64,000 nt of DNA from Odobenus rosmarus divergens (GCF_000321225.1 NW_004450944.1:1067299-1131298), one strand, 5' to 3'. Numbered from the stretch's first letter, positions 35,531-47,754 are shown. Translations and numbers: made by a program. The notes: generated by a model not told the origin, from the sequence alone.

Positions 35531-36834
35531 TTCCTATTTCTCTGTGTAGCTGCCATGGTGCTTTCCTGCACTGGCCAGTTCATGGTATAAATGTGACCAT
35601 CCTATTGCCTTCCTACCCCCAGAGAATCTGAAATGGGACTAGTATGCTAAGTTAATGTATGGATCACAAAGGCCATCACCCTCGAGAAACCAAAGCCACC
35701 TGTGATGGGTGCCACACAAAGCAATCATGCATTGGGACTACTAATCATCAATGAGGAGTAGAGGTGGGTACAGAAGTGGGAACTGAGGTATGATCTGTCA
35801 CTGACATGTTAAAGCCAGCTACTTCTTTACTTCCTGCCCCTCAGGCTTCCTAGATGAGGAGTAATGTGGTTTTGAGCAAAAATGGGGCTGAGGGCAGCAT
35901 GTGAAGGGAGTGAAGGCCACGCACTGCAGCCCCACCAGTCTGCATCTGCAAGGTGTCCACCCTCGTGTCGGCTCCATCCTCCCCGCTTCTCTGCTGCTTC
36001 ATCTGTGAGGTAACCCAGGGCCCCCACAGTGTAATGATTCGATCAAGGGTACCATGTCAGTAAGTGATACATTATGTTCTGAATCCAGGCATTTTGATTT
36101 TAAATCCCCTGGCACTCAACAAACAGCCAAGTGGATGAGTGTGATGACCATGAATAAATGGACCCACTAGGCTTCATGTTGGGGAAGGGTCTTGGCAGAA
36201 GTCTTGATGGCCAGCCAACCCTGGAACCTGGCGGGAGCTCTTGGAGAAGACCATGCTGGAGGCTATGCCCTTGGATGAGGTGGGACCCACAGAGCCAAGT
36301 GCTGGCTCAGGAAGGGCTGAGGCGCTGTCCGAAGTCCTGGCCAAACAGGCCACTGGCAAACTTCTTCATGAAACAGAACCTGGCGGGTCAGTGGCTGAGA
36401 TAAGGGGTGGGTGTGATGGGGGGTGGGGTGGGGAGGGAAAGGCAGAGAAGAGGCAGTTAAGTGTTCTCAAATCAGTCTGCTTCAAGAACAACAACAAAGT
36501 TCTTATTTGGTGGTTCACAGCAATGTGGAAAGAATGACCAGGTTCAGTATTCCCCAGGAAGCTTCTGACAAGGATTCCACTCTGGCTAGTTATTCATTAT
36601 AGGTCCTCTGTGAAAACATGTATCGGGCTGGTGATGAAATTATAACAATAATTTCAAAGAGCTAATGCACAATTTGCAAAGAAGAATACATAGATTTTAT
36701 TTTCCTCCTACAGATTTATCGTCTTTTGACAAAAGTCACAAGAAAAGATTTTTAAAACTTGAGCAGGAGGCCCTCTCCTCTTGCAGTAATAAGCCTTCCT
36801 TCAGAGGTTCCACATGCCTATGTTTGAGGCTGGG
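35531..36834. other. Unassigned intronic DNA
   Basis: No recognised feature. A G-rich tract occurs near 36416-36436. Confidence 0.45.
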
Positions 36835-37060
36835 TCCCTCAAGAGCAGACCTTGAGACAGAGATCTGAATGCCAGCAGTTTATTTGGGAAGTAATCCCAC
36901 TACAGGGGAGGAGGGAGACAAATCAGGAAAGGGGCTAAGACAATAGGTTCAAACTTGCTGAGGCCCCTCTGAGAGATGGTGTAGAATATGCCTCAGTGCT
37001 GTCCACACATGCTCATCCATTACTGTTGAAGGCTTGTCCTAAACCCTTTAGGGCTGGCCC
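36835..37060. repeat. Unclassified ancient repeat, third member of the 24.2 kb family
   Basis: caagagcagaccttgagaca, ccagcagtttatttgggaag and taatcccactacaggggagg. This is the best-preserved of the three copies. Confidence 0.5.
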
Positions 37061-37194
37061 TTAACACTTGTCAGCTCTGCACTGGTCAAGTCAGTGTGTT
37101 CATGGGACCAGAGAAGGCCGAGATAGGGTCATAGATGCTTCAAAAAACCATGTTCATAACTGTTGGCCATCTGAAAAATGGCCTATGATTCCTC

Positions 37195-37290
37195 TTCATT
37201 GCTCCCTCCAGTCTAAGCTCAGTACAGTTAGTGCACACAGCAGGTGTTTAATAAGTGTCAGCAGGATGAAGAAGGCTAAAGGAAGCAGAT
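37195..37290 (+). repeat. L2 LINE 3'-end fragment
   Basis: ctccagtctaagctcagtac, then acacagcaggtgtttaataa. The end of L2 before its TGAA repeats is missing. Confidence 0.5.
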
Positions 37291-37539
37291 CCTGGACACT
37301 GACTGGGGATGGAATATGCCTATCTTGTCCATCTGGCCCAACCGGTCAAGAAAAGGGCTGCCAGCAGCAGCTGAGCTTGCTTCCTTGAGGCTGAGCAAAC
37401 TCCCTACCTAGCGGGCACAGACCCTGAGGCCCCAAACACACACGAAAAATGGTGTTTCAGAACAGCTAAAGCTGGCCTAGACAAGAGTGTATGGGTGCAG
37501 GGTGGCACGCTGGACTAGAAGGTTCTTCCCAGTGCTCCT

Positions 37540-37590
37540 TGGCCTCAGTTTCCTCATCTACAAAACAAGGTAGGGCTGCTAGAACCTCCT
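37540..37590 (-). repeat. MIR fragment
   Basis: cctcagtttcctcatctaca followed by aaacaaggtagg is the antisense MIR core. Confidence 0.6.
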
Positions 37591-37784
37591 GCAGAGCTAA
37601 TGGCAGTGCCATTGTCATCCCAGGTGCCTTCCATTTGGGTGTGCTTCCTCACACCCAAATCCAAAGAACCAGGGGCATTTCTTGGTCAAGGTGGGAGCTG
37701 GATGGTTACCCACCTTTGGGAACCTGACATTGCCCTTGGGCTGTTGGTTAGATTCTGCATAAGGGCCCAGCATGGAGAATCAGG

Positions 37785-37905
37785 TCTGGGTTCGGATCCC
37801 TCCTATACCACCTATATAACTCACAGGTTATACTTTCCTCTCTCAGAGCCCCACCTCCTTCATCTGTAAAATGGGTGTGTGAATGCCAGCTTTGCAGGGC
37901 GGCTG
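37785..37905 (-). repeat. MIR SINE fragment
   Basis: tctgggttcggatccctcct, then ccttcatctgtaaaatgggt with gtgtgaatgcc. The conserved antisense MIR order is clear. Confidence 0.75.
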
Positions 37906-38671
37906 GGAAGAGGGCAGGCAGAGCAGGTAAAATGCCTCCCACCATCTTCCTGGGCCACCTATCGTGAGTCTTCATAATTATAACAACAATGGGATGCTGG
38001 TCCAGCCTGGGGACAAGGACACATTCTTTTCTAGTCTTGGAGTCAAAATCCTCCTACTGCCAATTCCTGCCTGCTTTGCACTGGCATCTGTTTCTCCAGG
38101 ATGGTGTTTATTCGGAGGGGGCTGCATGAAGGCATGTGCCTCTAGGTACATGCTTCTCCCGTTCAGGCTGCGTTGGAGCTAAATGGCCTACGTGGTGTGC
38201 TGGGAACAGCTACACATCCAGTGAAGGGTTCCCCCAAATACCTTCAAAATCCTCAAAGTCTTCTTCTGCTCCTATCTTTCTCTCCCCCAGTTTTCCTTTT
38301 AGTACATCTCACCAGCTCCGGGGAGCCAGCAAAGGCAAGTAGTGCTGTTCCCATAGAAACCACAGGGCCCTGAACGGAGTGGATTCCCCTTACCAAGGCA
38401 ACAGCACTCTGCCGTCCTGCTTCTCCTGGCTGCTTTCCTGAGGCCTGAGTTTGATGAGTCCAAATGGAGGTTTACAAGGGATTGAGAGTATTTTCTGTTT
38501 CATTTGGGGGGAAAAAAATGTAGCAGAGACATTCATGGTATCTACAGACACACTGATCTCATGTTGATCACATGGAGCCACCCAAGATGAAGACCCCAAA
38601 ATTTAGCTACCTTAACACATTAGAGCAAAAGGAATCTGGGCTGCTACAACCATTAGAATACTGGCCTTTCA
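37906..38671. other. Unassigned intronic DNA with an X-box-like site
   Basis: No gene. It contains an RFX-type motif at 38347-38360. Confidence 0.45.
38347..38360. promoter_or_regulatory. RFX X-box-like palindrome
   Basis: GTTCCCATAGAAAC differs from GTTNCCATGGNAAC by one base. Confidence 0.35.
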
Positions 38672-38687
38672 TCCCAGGGGACTTTTC

Positions 38688-39390
38688 TTTCTTTCTTTCT
38701 TTTTTTTTTTTATTATGTTATGTTAGTCACCATACAGTACATCATTAGTTTTTGATGTAGTGTTCCATGATCCATTGTTTGCGTATAACACCCAGTGCTC
38801 CATGCAATACGCGCCCTCCTTAATACCCATCACCGGGCTAACACCTCCCCCCGTCCCCCTCCCCTCTAAAACCCTCAGTTTGTTTCTCAGAGTCCATAGT
38901 CTCTCATGGTTCATCTCCCCCTCCGATTTTCCCCCTTCATTTTTCCCTTCCTTCTCCTGATGTCCTCCATGCTATTCCCTATGTTCCACAAATAAGTGAA
39001 ACCTATGATGATTGACTTTCTCTGCTTGACTTATTTCACTTAGCATAATCTCCTCCAGTCCCATCCATGTTGATGTGAAGTTGGGTATTCATCCTTTCTG
39101 ATGGCTGAGGAATATTCCATTGTATCTATGGACCACATCTTCTTTATCCATTTGTCTGTTGAAGGGCATCTCAGCTCTTTCTATAGTTTGGCTCTTGTGG
39201 ACATTGCTGCTATGAACATTGGGGTGCACACGGCCCTTCTTTTCACTACATCTGTATCTTTGGGGTAAATATCCAGGAGTGCAATTGCTGGGTCATAGGG
39301 TAGCTCTATTTTTTATTTTTTGAGGAACCTCCACACTGTTTTCCAAAGTGGCTGTACCAACTTGCATTCCCACCAACAGTGCAAGAGGGT
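38688..39390 (-). mobile_element. Young 5'-truncated L1 with perfect 16 bp target duplication
   Basis: On the minus strand it carries the end of ORF2 and the short 3' UTR, then CATAATAAA and an A/AAAG tail (38688-38712). The flank tcccaggggacttttc is identical at 38672-38687 and 39391-39406. The ORF2 remnant begins with [25 protein letters not shown] residues and is then broken by two in-frame stops (the TAA after FLKK, and TAG where a Trp is usual). The copy is therefore not functional. It is in the sense direction of the host gene, about 6.3 kb upstream of the exon, and carries a poly-A signal on that strand. Confidence 0.95.
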
Positions 39391-39406
39391 TCCCAGGGGA
39401 CTTTTC

Positions 39407-39719
39407 CTAAGAAAATAACTTGAGCATCTTTTTGATCGGCCTCTTAGGAGTTGCTCCAAGAATTTAGGGCTGACACTGCCCAACTTCTCCCATGCATGAT
39501 CGGTGACTTCATGCTGCTGCATTAGACGCTTTCATCCATCTGGGTGCTCCATCCCATAAAGCCTGCTGCTCCCTCTTCCCTCAGCTTTAACCCTGGGAGA
39601 ATACCATCAGCCAGCTGTGGTAGTACTCAGCCTCCCATGGAGTCTTCCAGAGTCTTTCTGTGGTGCCCTTGTCCTATACAAGTACCTAACAAGTGGTTTT
39701 CCAACCCAACTATAGTCAC
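39407..39719. other. Unassigned intronic DNA
   Basis: No recognised feature. Confidence 0.45.
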
Positions 39720-39820
39720 CTTTGATTCCCACACTGTGAACTCCCTACAGACAGGAACCCTGCATTTTTCTCTCTGTGGCCAGCACCCACTGGGCCAGGG
39801 TCCATGAAAGAGAACATTAA
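39720..39820 (+). repeat. L2 LINE 3'-end fragment
   Basis: cacactgtgaactccctaca, gacaggaaccctgcattttt and ggccagcacccactgggcca follow the L2 3' UTR order. Confidence 0.6.
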
Positions 39821-39999
39821 ATACCACGTGAAGACAAGTGTGAACAAACTTAGAGGGACTTTCTCCCAGGGGATGGTTTTTGTTAAAACACAAGACAGAA
39901 TTATTAACTAAGAAGTGACATTGGGAGAAATAGTTCAGTAGAACCCCCAGCAACTGGGAATGGCTATTTGGGCTGTTCAAAAATAACCTATTTCTCCTC

Positions 40000-40375
40000 G
40001 TTCTGGAGACCTGGAAGGAATACACTTCTAGGTTCCCTTTAAGGGTAGATGGGACCATGCAGCTTGCTTTGGTCAATGAAATGGGAGGAAATGACATATG
40101 TCACACTTCTAGGCAGGCTTTAATAGCTAGTGTCTGATTCATCACTTTGCATTTTCTTGTCTAAATATTCATGGAAACATACGTCAGGATGAATCTTCCA
40201 CCAGCTTGAGTCCCTGCGCAACTGATATCAGAATCCCACCCCTCTGACACGCACATTTTATACATGCAGCATGAGTAAAAAATAACATGTTTCTTTTCTT
40301 AGCCACTGAGATTTGGGGCTGTTTGTTACCCAGTGTAGCCAAGCCCACCCTGAGTAATGCGAGAGCTAATATGGT
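40000..40375 (+). repeat. MLT1-type (MaLR) LTR remnant
   Basis: gtagatgggaccatgcagct, cttggtcaatgaaatggg in diverged form, tttcttttcttagccactga and tgtttgttacccagtgtagc. The order agrees with MLT1-like LTRs. The right end is the best preserved. Confidence 0.66.
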
Positions 40376-40439
40376 GCTCAACATTCTGCACATGAGGCCT
40401 TGCCTCATCAATTTTTGGTTTCTTTTGTCTTCTCCAATG

Positions 40440-40565
40440 GACCAGCGGAGGACAATTAAGGTTGGAAGGAATTTATCCTTCTCTTCTCTGCATTCCCAGT
40501 GCCTAGTGAGGTGCCCAGCACAGAACAGTCACTTAATTAAGAGTGTTTGTTGATTAAATGAACAC
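40440..40565 (+). repeat. L2 LINE 3' end
   Basis: ctctgcattcccagtgccta, ggtgcccagcacagaacagt and the final gtttgttgattaaatgaaca are the sense L2 terminus. Confidence 0.72.
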
Positions 40566-41049
40566 ATATGTCATAACTGAAGGCCCCTGAACAAAATTAT
40601 CCACAAAGGAATCTGTGTGAAAATGGATATATTCTCAACTTAACTCTCTAAATATTTAGTCTCTGGAAAAGTTTCAGAGATGTTTCGGTGCCCTCCTCTT
40701 ATGCTCAGTGAGGTTCAGCAAGCCACAAAAGTGAGGGGGTGGAGGGTGGGGTGGGACGTATATGGCAATGGGAGAGTACAGGATGTCCCAGATAACTGCA
40801 GGCTGCTGGGAGGTCGTCTTTGGAATCTGTGTCTCAACAACATTGGAAAATGTATTAACAAATCAATCATTTGCAAATAAACACAGTTACTCAGCCCTTC
40901 ATACACGCTGGGTTCCCTACTCAACCCTAGTTACATAAAGGCAAAGGATGTACCACCCTGGTCACCAATGAGTCACCAATTGAGTGGACCAAAGCGTAGG
41001 TTGGGGGCCAGGGAACACTCAGCTCTCTCTGCAATCATCCCAATATTTA
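40566..41049. other. Unassigned intronic DNA
   Basis: No recognised feature. A G-rich tract occurs around 40734-40756. Confidence 0.45.
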
Positions 41050-41245
41050 AGGATGGAACTAATCTTTATTGAGTCCTATAAATATCTATTTTTCACTTTA
41101 TCATGGTTTCTAGGATAGGAATCTTTATCTTCAGTTTACAGATAAGTAAACCAAGACCCAAAGAAGGCAAGTCATGAGCCCAAGGTCACACAGATGGTAG
41201 TGGAGGACCTGAGATCATGATCGGGGTCTGACTTTCTAGCATGTT
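41050..41245 (+). repeat. MIR SINE
   Basis: tttacagataagtaaaccaa, gcccaaggtcacacagatgg and cctgagatcatgatcggggt. The 5' half is diverged. Confidence 0.78.
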
Positions 41246-41559
41246 GAGTCTTCTGTATCAGAAAGGGCTAACTGACGTTTTCTTTCCCCTTGAAGGGCAC
41301 AACTTCTTCCCTTCGAAAGCCAGAAACAAAGTCTGGATTCAAATGGATCGATGTATGCATGGAAATGAGACCATAAACAGCATCTCTGTGAAGGAGGATA
41401 TAACCACAGGTCATGGTAATCAAGAGCCTCAATTTGGGACCATCAAGCTGTCAATCAAAAAGATACTACCAATCAAATTTGCTGAGAGAAGTTGTTTCAA
41501 ATGCTTATGTGGTGACATTTGTTTACCACAGGCAGCCAGGGTTTTGTAAGAGCCTAAAG

Positions 41560-41775
41560 ACCTGGACTTGAAGCCTTCCTTCACCACTTAAGAGTTCTGT
41601 GGCCTTGGGGAAATTCCTTAACCTCTTCCAGTCTTAATTTCTTAATGTGCAAAATGGGAGGATGAAAACAATATCAGTTTATGTAATTATTATGAGGATT
41701 AATTGTGATGATGTTTACAAAACATGTAGTACCTAGAATCAGGCAAGTAATTATCAAATGATAAATCCTTTTACT
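41560..41775 (-). repeat. MIR SINE
   Basis: ctgtggccttggggaaattc, taatgtgcaaaatgggagga, attatgaggattaattgtga and gtagtacctagaatcaggca follow the antisense MIR order. It forms an inverted pair with the MIR at 41.1 kb. Confidence 0.78.
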
Positions 41776-41869
41776 TTATTAAATAGTAGAGAAGGAGAAA
41801 TATGGATAAGGGGTATTTCCCAAGACATCAGTGTCTTGGGACACTGCCCACATTCCTGGGATCCTACCA

Positions 41870-42275
41870 CTTTTATGCTAAGCAACTACCAGCACCTGCA
41901 TCTGTTTGCCTGAGGGCTTTCCCCAAAGCAGAGATGGGGTTCTCTGCCCAGATACTGCAGGCTAGATATGCTGGAGAATTAATACTGCTCTTTCCCCCAG
42001 GTGAAGCCCTCAACCAAAGTCTGATGAAAGTGTATAAATACCTCAGCTCTCTCACCACGTGGGTGAGATAACTCTCAGGTGTGTCCTGTGCTGTTTGCTA
42101 GCACCCTCAGCTGGGTTAAGCTCTGGTTGCTCACTGTGATAATTGGCTTTATAACACTCTTTTGATTGGCTGCCTTCCCTTCCCTGTCTCACTTCCTGAC
42201 TCCCCTATCTGGATCATCTCCCAAATAAACCTGTACTTGAATCTGCCTCAGAGCCTCCTTCTGATGAACCCATAT
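41870..42275 (+). repeat. ERVL-type LTR remnant
   Basis: The 3' part is characteristic: ctatctggatcatctcccaa, taaacctgtacttgaatctg and cctcagagcctccttctgat, with an AATAAA at about 42223. A CT-rich U3-like stretch precedes it. No internal retroviral sequence flanks it, so it reads as a solo LTR. Its end resembles those at 49.7 and 51.4 kb. Confidence 0.62.
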
Positions 42276-45200
42276 TTAGACAAGGGAAGCTAAGAATTTT
42301 GCACTTCAGCACCTCTCCATTTCAACAAAGATTCATTTTTCCAGCAGAGGACTCATCCATATTCATGTAAATTCCCCCCCAATAATGGCAACAGTTTTCA
42401 ATGGCCTTATTTCTATACATTTATAGGGGAATGATGCATCCTGCTTTGTTGACAACAGCATGGAACCACCTAACTCCTGAATGCAGGATGGAAGATTGTC
42501 TGCCCCTTTTTGATGGTGCTGAAGTTGATCCAACACACCCATGAGAAGTTCCTTGATTTCCACTTCAGAGCTCTTTTTCTCATATCCATATTGGCAGGAG
42601 ATTTAAAAAAAATCATCCCACAAGCTTTTCTCCTGGAAGGGAACAGACATTCTTTGCAACTAAAGAACCCCAATCATTAGTTACCATACGCTTTTGGCCT
42701 GGCAAGGCACTGCAATGTAATTTGATGAACTGGAAACATATTTCTTTATCAATAATAAAAAGCTATGAAATCAGTGTTGCTCAGGTCTCCAAGCCAGTAG
42801 CTACTGTAGAAAATACAGTGATCCCATGACTAATTTAGTGTTCTCAGGCCACAAACATGGCAGCACATAGAAGGAGGCCTATTTGTAGGGGCAAGAGCCT
42901 ACAACCTGTATTTGTTGCTCATGTGGGATTACCATGGCTGTATCAGTTATGAATTCTCATTAAAGGAAACTGAATATTTATGGCATATAGTCCTGTGGTG
43001 TTCAGAACTTTACGCCCTTCATGGACTGCTCTGTTCTTCAAAATGTCCCTTGGTGCCAATGTCAGAGAATGTGTAGATGGATGGACTAGGGTCTGACCCA
43101 GGTGTTGCCTCTCTCGCGCTCTCATGTCTGCTTACTGATGCAGAGAAATTCAGACCAACAAACTGATTTGCACAGAAACCCACTACATAGCTCCTTAAGG
43201 GGATGCACATTGTTAAAATAAATGGCCATTCCTCCTCAGCACCCTTAGAAGGAATGAGGGTGCATGAAAAAGCTTTCTTAAGACAAATGCAATTAAAACA
43301 GTTCTTTTTGAATGTAGTAACTCCGCATGAGAATATAAATTGACAATTTTCATTCTTTGTTTATTTTATAGCAGAGATGAAGTGTGCATGCTAAATGACT
43401 GGAGACTCCAAAATCAGTGATTTTTTTTTTTAAGTGTTAACCCATCAAATTTCAGAGCTAGAAGTAACCTTTAGTGTTCTGTTGGTCTACAGATGGAAAG
43501 GTAATAACAGGATTTGGTGAGAAGCACAGTTAAAGTTTTTCCTCTGTTTTCCCCTTTCAAAACCTGTTTCTTCTCTTTCACCTTTGATGATATTCCATAA
43601 TCATCAGTTTCAGAGATAGAAAATAGATCTCATCTCACATGTTCATCAGTTGAGTGGTAATGACTGGCTGTTAGGCTGAGTCTTAGATGGGGTGCAGTGT
43701 GGGAGAGGAACTTGATCTATTAACAATGCTGTCACATTGGTTATGGGAATGCGAACGGGGGCATGTATGCTTCTTATTTCCCTTCACTGAAGCTTTGCTG
43801 ACAAAGTCCTAAAATGAAAGAATAACCAGCACTCCTTGCTCCTAGTCATAGTGATTACTGCCATAATTTCCTTAGATGTGCATCTCTTTTTGAGTATCAT
43901 CTTTTTAAAGTTTGTGGGAGATTAAAAGTATTTCAATACAATCTCCCAAAGATATCAAATATATTCAAGCAGATGCAGTAGGTTGTTACACACTTAAAAT
44001 ATAGTAGCTTGAAATCTGGTCTATAATAATGAAACAAATATCTAAAAAACTCACAGTTAGTTGTAGGAAGAGATGTAAATAAATAGACAAACTACTGGCT
44101 AATTTAGTTGGCAAAATACAAGCTGTGTTTACTCCTCATTTAGTACTTGGCAACCTCTGCTTCTCCTTGGAAGAAAAATTAACATGTTACCTGGAGGAAA
44201 TCATTTTCCTTTTTATGTTGCCATATATTAAATATTAGATACCTATAGTTTTGGGTCAAAACACTCAAGAATCTAATTACATCTGAAACTCTCTTAAGGG
44301 TAGGTCTGAAACCAGGGCTTTTTTGTTGGCTCACTAAGTTTGTGCATTTAAAGTCTACATTCCAAATATGATGGCTCCATCTGAATGAAAATTATGAGAT
44401 TATAATTAATCCAAGACTAAAAGTAATTCCTATTATCAGTTTTTCTTAATTTTTTTGGCTGTAGTGATGGCACATTATGGTTTTGAATGAAACAGACTAA
44501 ATACCTCCCGCTTCACAATGTACTTTGTCCTCCAAACTAGGCTTTTAAGGGTTTAGACCAAGAGTAGGACCAAGAAAGATCCTTCAAGATCACCGTACTG
44601 TCTTGTAGTTAGCAGAGCAAGGCTGGTTACAGTTTAGAGCAGACAAGATTAAAGCAAAAGAATTTACAATCTACTTGATGTTTGTCCAGTCATTCTTTAC
44701 TTTATATCTGACTTTACAGATGATGCACTGAAGAGACTCTGGATTCTGTTGTCTTCCTCAGAACAGTGTTGAATTTGTTCTAGTAGGCAGTTAAATTACT
44801 GGAGGGTCATCTCTGGTGGTGGTTTTAGGCTTTTTTCTGTTCTGATTATGCTCTTTATCTTGGGATGTCATCCTCACAGGATTTCAATGTGAAGTCTGAG
44901 CTGTTTACCAAGCCCCTTAAACACTGGAGACTTGAACTCCAGAGTTTATCTCTCCAGAGCAGGTGGCTCTGGAATCCCTACTATGTAATTCCAGCCTTTT
45001 AGCTGTTGTCTCCCCCTGCTGCTCGGTGTGCCCCTGAGCATGGACATGAGTGCAGGGGTCAGTCAAGGACTTCAGGGGAATTTATATGCATGTTAGGGCT
45101 TCTCTTCTGTGAATCCTTCCTTTCTGGGATGCCTCCCCAATTTCTAGCTCCTCCAGGAGCTCCAAACTCCAATCTCAGAGACCTCAGCCCAATAAGATCC

Positions 45201-46502
45201 CCGCTTTCTGTTCCAGCTCTATCCCCCATGCACTGCAAACACTAGGGAATTTCACAGAGGAAAAGCAGACAGGTGTGGTTTTCTTCTTTCAAGTTTCATA
45301 CTCCCTCCAGTCTCTATTTGTTTTATTCACTTTCCAGAGTTTTTAAACAATTGTTTTTCTTTATTTTGTCTAGAGTGCCTAATTGTTCCTACAGGAGCAT
45401 TAATCCAATGCTCTACCATTGGAAGCTATTCTACCATTAATGGAAGTCAAAATCCAGAATATATTCTACATCAGTTACCTGTGGCAGGAAATTTACAGGA
45501 AACTAAATTCACATTAAAGATCCCCAAAACTTGCTATTAGCCACATTAAGTTCTCCATGGAACTAAGGCAACCTGAAGGAACCATGTGGCCCAAGAATAA
45601 ATAAGGACCTGGGGAAAGTGAAGGTCACTGGAATGGGCTGGCAAGATTTAATAAAGGGCCAGCAGGTAATTTAATTGCATACTAACTTATATAGATAAAC
45701 CAGAGATTGGACAAAGAGGGTCCTCAATACAGCAGAACTTATAGGAAGTGATGATACAGCCTTCCACAGCTCTCAACTACAAATATTTCAAGGTCAAGGC
45801 AACCCACAGAAGCATCTGTGGCAGTTCTGATGTCTCTGACAGGTGATACTCGAAGGCTCAGAGACAAGAATGTGTGTTGGGGGACAAAGGATATTGGAAA
45901 CCAGTTACTACCAAGGGAGTGAAATCATGTTCTACTTCTTTTGGAGTCTGGAGGTTCTCATACATTTTCCCATACGTGTCAAATTTTGACATTCTACATG
46001 AAGCTGGCAAATTGAAATTCACAGCAATAGAAAGTAGGTGTTTAATAAGTGCCTTTCAAGTCCAGACAAATTTGTGAAGCTTCAGAAATAGGAAAGAGAG
46101 GTGGGCAGCAAATCAAACTTCTGACTAAATCTGGCCATTATATCAAGCACATAAATATATTAGTGCTTAATTTTTTGAAAAGGAAGAAAAGGAAAATTCT
46201 GCTAAATTCCTGAATTAGTCAAGAACAAAATAATAAATATTACAATTTCTGTTGAAAGTAAAGTGGGAAGTCATCCACAAAGGAGGAGGGAGAGGTTCCA
46301 CTTTGTTCTTGCCCCAGAACCCCATCATATTCCCTGTTACGAGTCAATGACCTTTGCCCGCCCCACCCCTGAACTTAGAATTTAGTGTCATTGCTGGCTA
46401 GCTTGTGGTTTTCTGTGTGCTTGCATGTCATTGTAGGATTGTTGGAATTGAAAGCACATTCAAAGAAATCCTTAAAGAAGTCAACATCATTATTTTGAAA
46501 CC
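42276..46502. other. AT-rich, visibly repeat-poor block
   Basis: Over 4 kb without a transposon that I can name. It contains a T12 run near 43421 and an old-repeat-like phrase, tttcagagctagaagtaacc, near 43451. No long open frame or splice-flanked exon was seen. Confidence 0.5.
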
Positions 46503-46523
46503 AAAAAAAAAAAAAAAAAAAAA
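46503..46523. repeat. Poly-A tract (21 A)
   Basis: A pure homopolymer without a preceding AATAAA. Probably a mononucleotide microsatellite. Confidence 0.9.
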
Positions 46524-46937
46524 TTGCAGAGGCAACATAAACTGTGATGCATTAACCTTGGTCTTCATGTCACAGAAGCCGGATCCAAATGTATGTATTT
46601 ACTGTCATAAATCAGGACAAATCGTGGACTCACTTGAGAAAAGGCTGGTCAGAGAAAATGAAGACCCCCTTGCTGCCCCCATCATCCAAAGACTGGTTTA
46701 ACGTGTACTTGAGGATGCTGGCGTGCAGCTCACTTGAGCTGCTTGGACAGTGAATTCGTGCAGTGGATGGGTAAAAGGAGTTGGCAGACTTTCAAAGGAT
46801 GGAAGAGTTTGTATCATTCCTTCCTCCATCTTTCCTCACATAAACACTGAATTTCAGGGCATTTCATATAGACCTAAGGAGACAATCTAATAAAATAATT
46901 CTTTAAAAAATGACCCTTTTGATGTTTGAGATTCATG
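46524..46937. other. Intronic DNA with a short open stretch
   Basis: An open plus-strand stretch (46579-46701) follows a TCACAG and encodes a Cys-His-containing peptide with CIYCHKSGQ. It is discussed as a finding. I do not recognise it and do not call it an exon. Confidence 0.3.
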
Positions 46938-46967
46938 GTTTTGTTGTTATTGTTGTCGTTGTTGGGG
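46938..46967. repeat. (GTT)n simple repeat, imperfect
   Basis: A run of GTT and ATT/GTC units. Confidence 0.9.
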
Positions 46968-47660
46968 AGGAATACAAATAACTTTATTCTTCTATGAGAG
47001 ACTCCAACATTTAAGTTTTCTTGCCATAGCCCAAATAAGCAGGACCAGACTGTCACAGATATTTGCATAAAAAATCTCCAATCTCCTAAGTAACATTAAG
47101 ATGAGGAGACAGGCAACCGGGCTGTTTTTCAGTCTGAAGATGGAAGCTGCAAATCCCGCAGGGGTCCTGGACCGAGGAGACAAGGTCCTGCCTAATCGCC
47201 TCGTAGAGGCTGGCTGTCAAGTGCCCACAGGTGGAGGGGCTGGCGAGAGCAGTGTTGTCTTTCTCTGAGTCTATGACACAGAAGCAAATTGGCTGGCTTA
47301 CTCTCAGTGATCTCAGGCAAATGGTTCTTTCCAAAGATACAGGTTCCTATGAGAAAGATCCAAGTACCAAAGAGACTCCGATTTCTTCAGGATCACAGTT
47401 GCATTCTGTAAGGATGGCAAGCTTTCAGGGACACAGATGTGTGCCCAGATGTTTCCCTGTCAATTTCACTCAAGGATGCACGGTGCAGTGGTTATACATC
47501 TGCCATGCGGCTCTAACTCTGGCAGAGGATAACTAGGAAGTATACCACACAGTCTTGCCCTCATGGAGTTTACAGACCTGTTGAAGAAGTCAGATTTAAG
47601 TTCACAAACATACAAATTGGAGGATGGTAACAGGCAAACTATATCCCCCAAACACATAAG
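46968..47660. other. Unassigned intronic DNA
   Basis: No recognised repeat or exon. Open frames on both strands are chance-level. Confidence 0.45.
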
Positions 47661-47750
47661 TATGTATGTATGTGCACCCCTATGTCTGTGTGTGTGTGTA
47701 TATATATATACACAGACACACATATACATTTATACACACATATGTATCCT
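47661..47750. repeat. TG/TA/CA simple repeat with internal palindrome
   Basis: TATG units, then TG, TA and CA runs. TGTCTGTGT at 47683-47691 is the exact inverse of ACACAGACA at 47710-47718, with alternating purine-pyrimidine between. The sequence can form a hairpin and favours left-handed DNA. Confidence 0.92.
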
Positions 47751-47754
47751 ATAC

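Noticed and set aside
39313..39522. 70-codon minus-strand frame joining L1 ORF2 residues to flanking sequence
   Set aside because: The N-terminal half is flanking intron read through the target duplication into the L1. The fusion frame is accidental.
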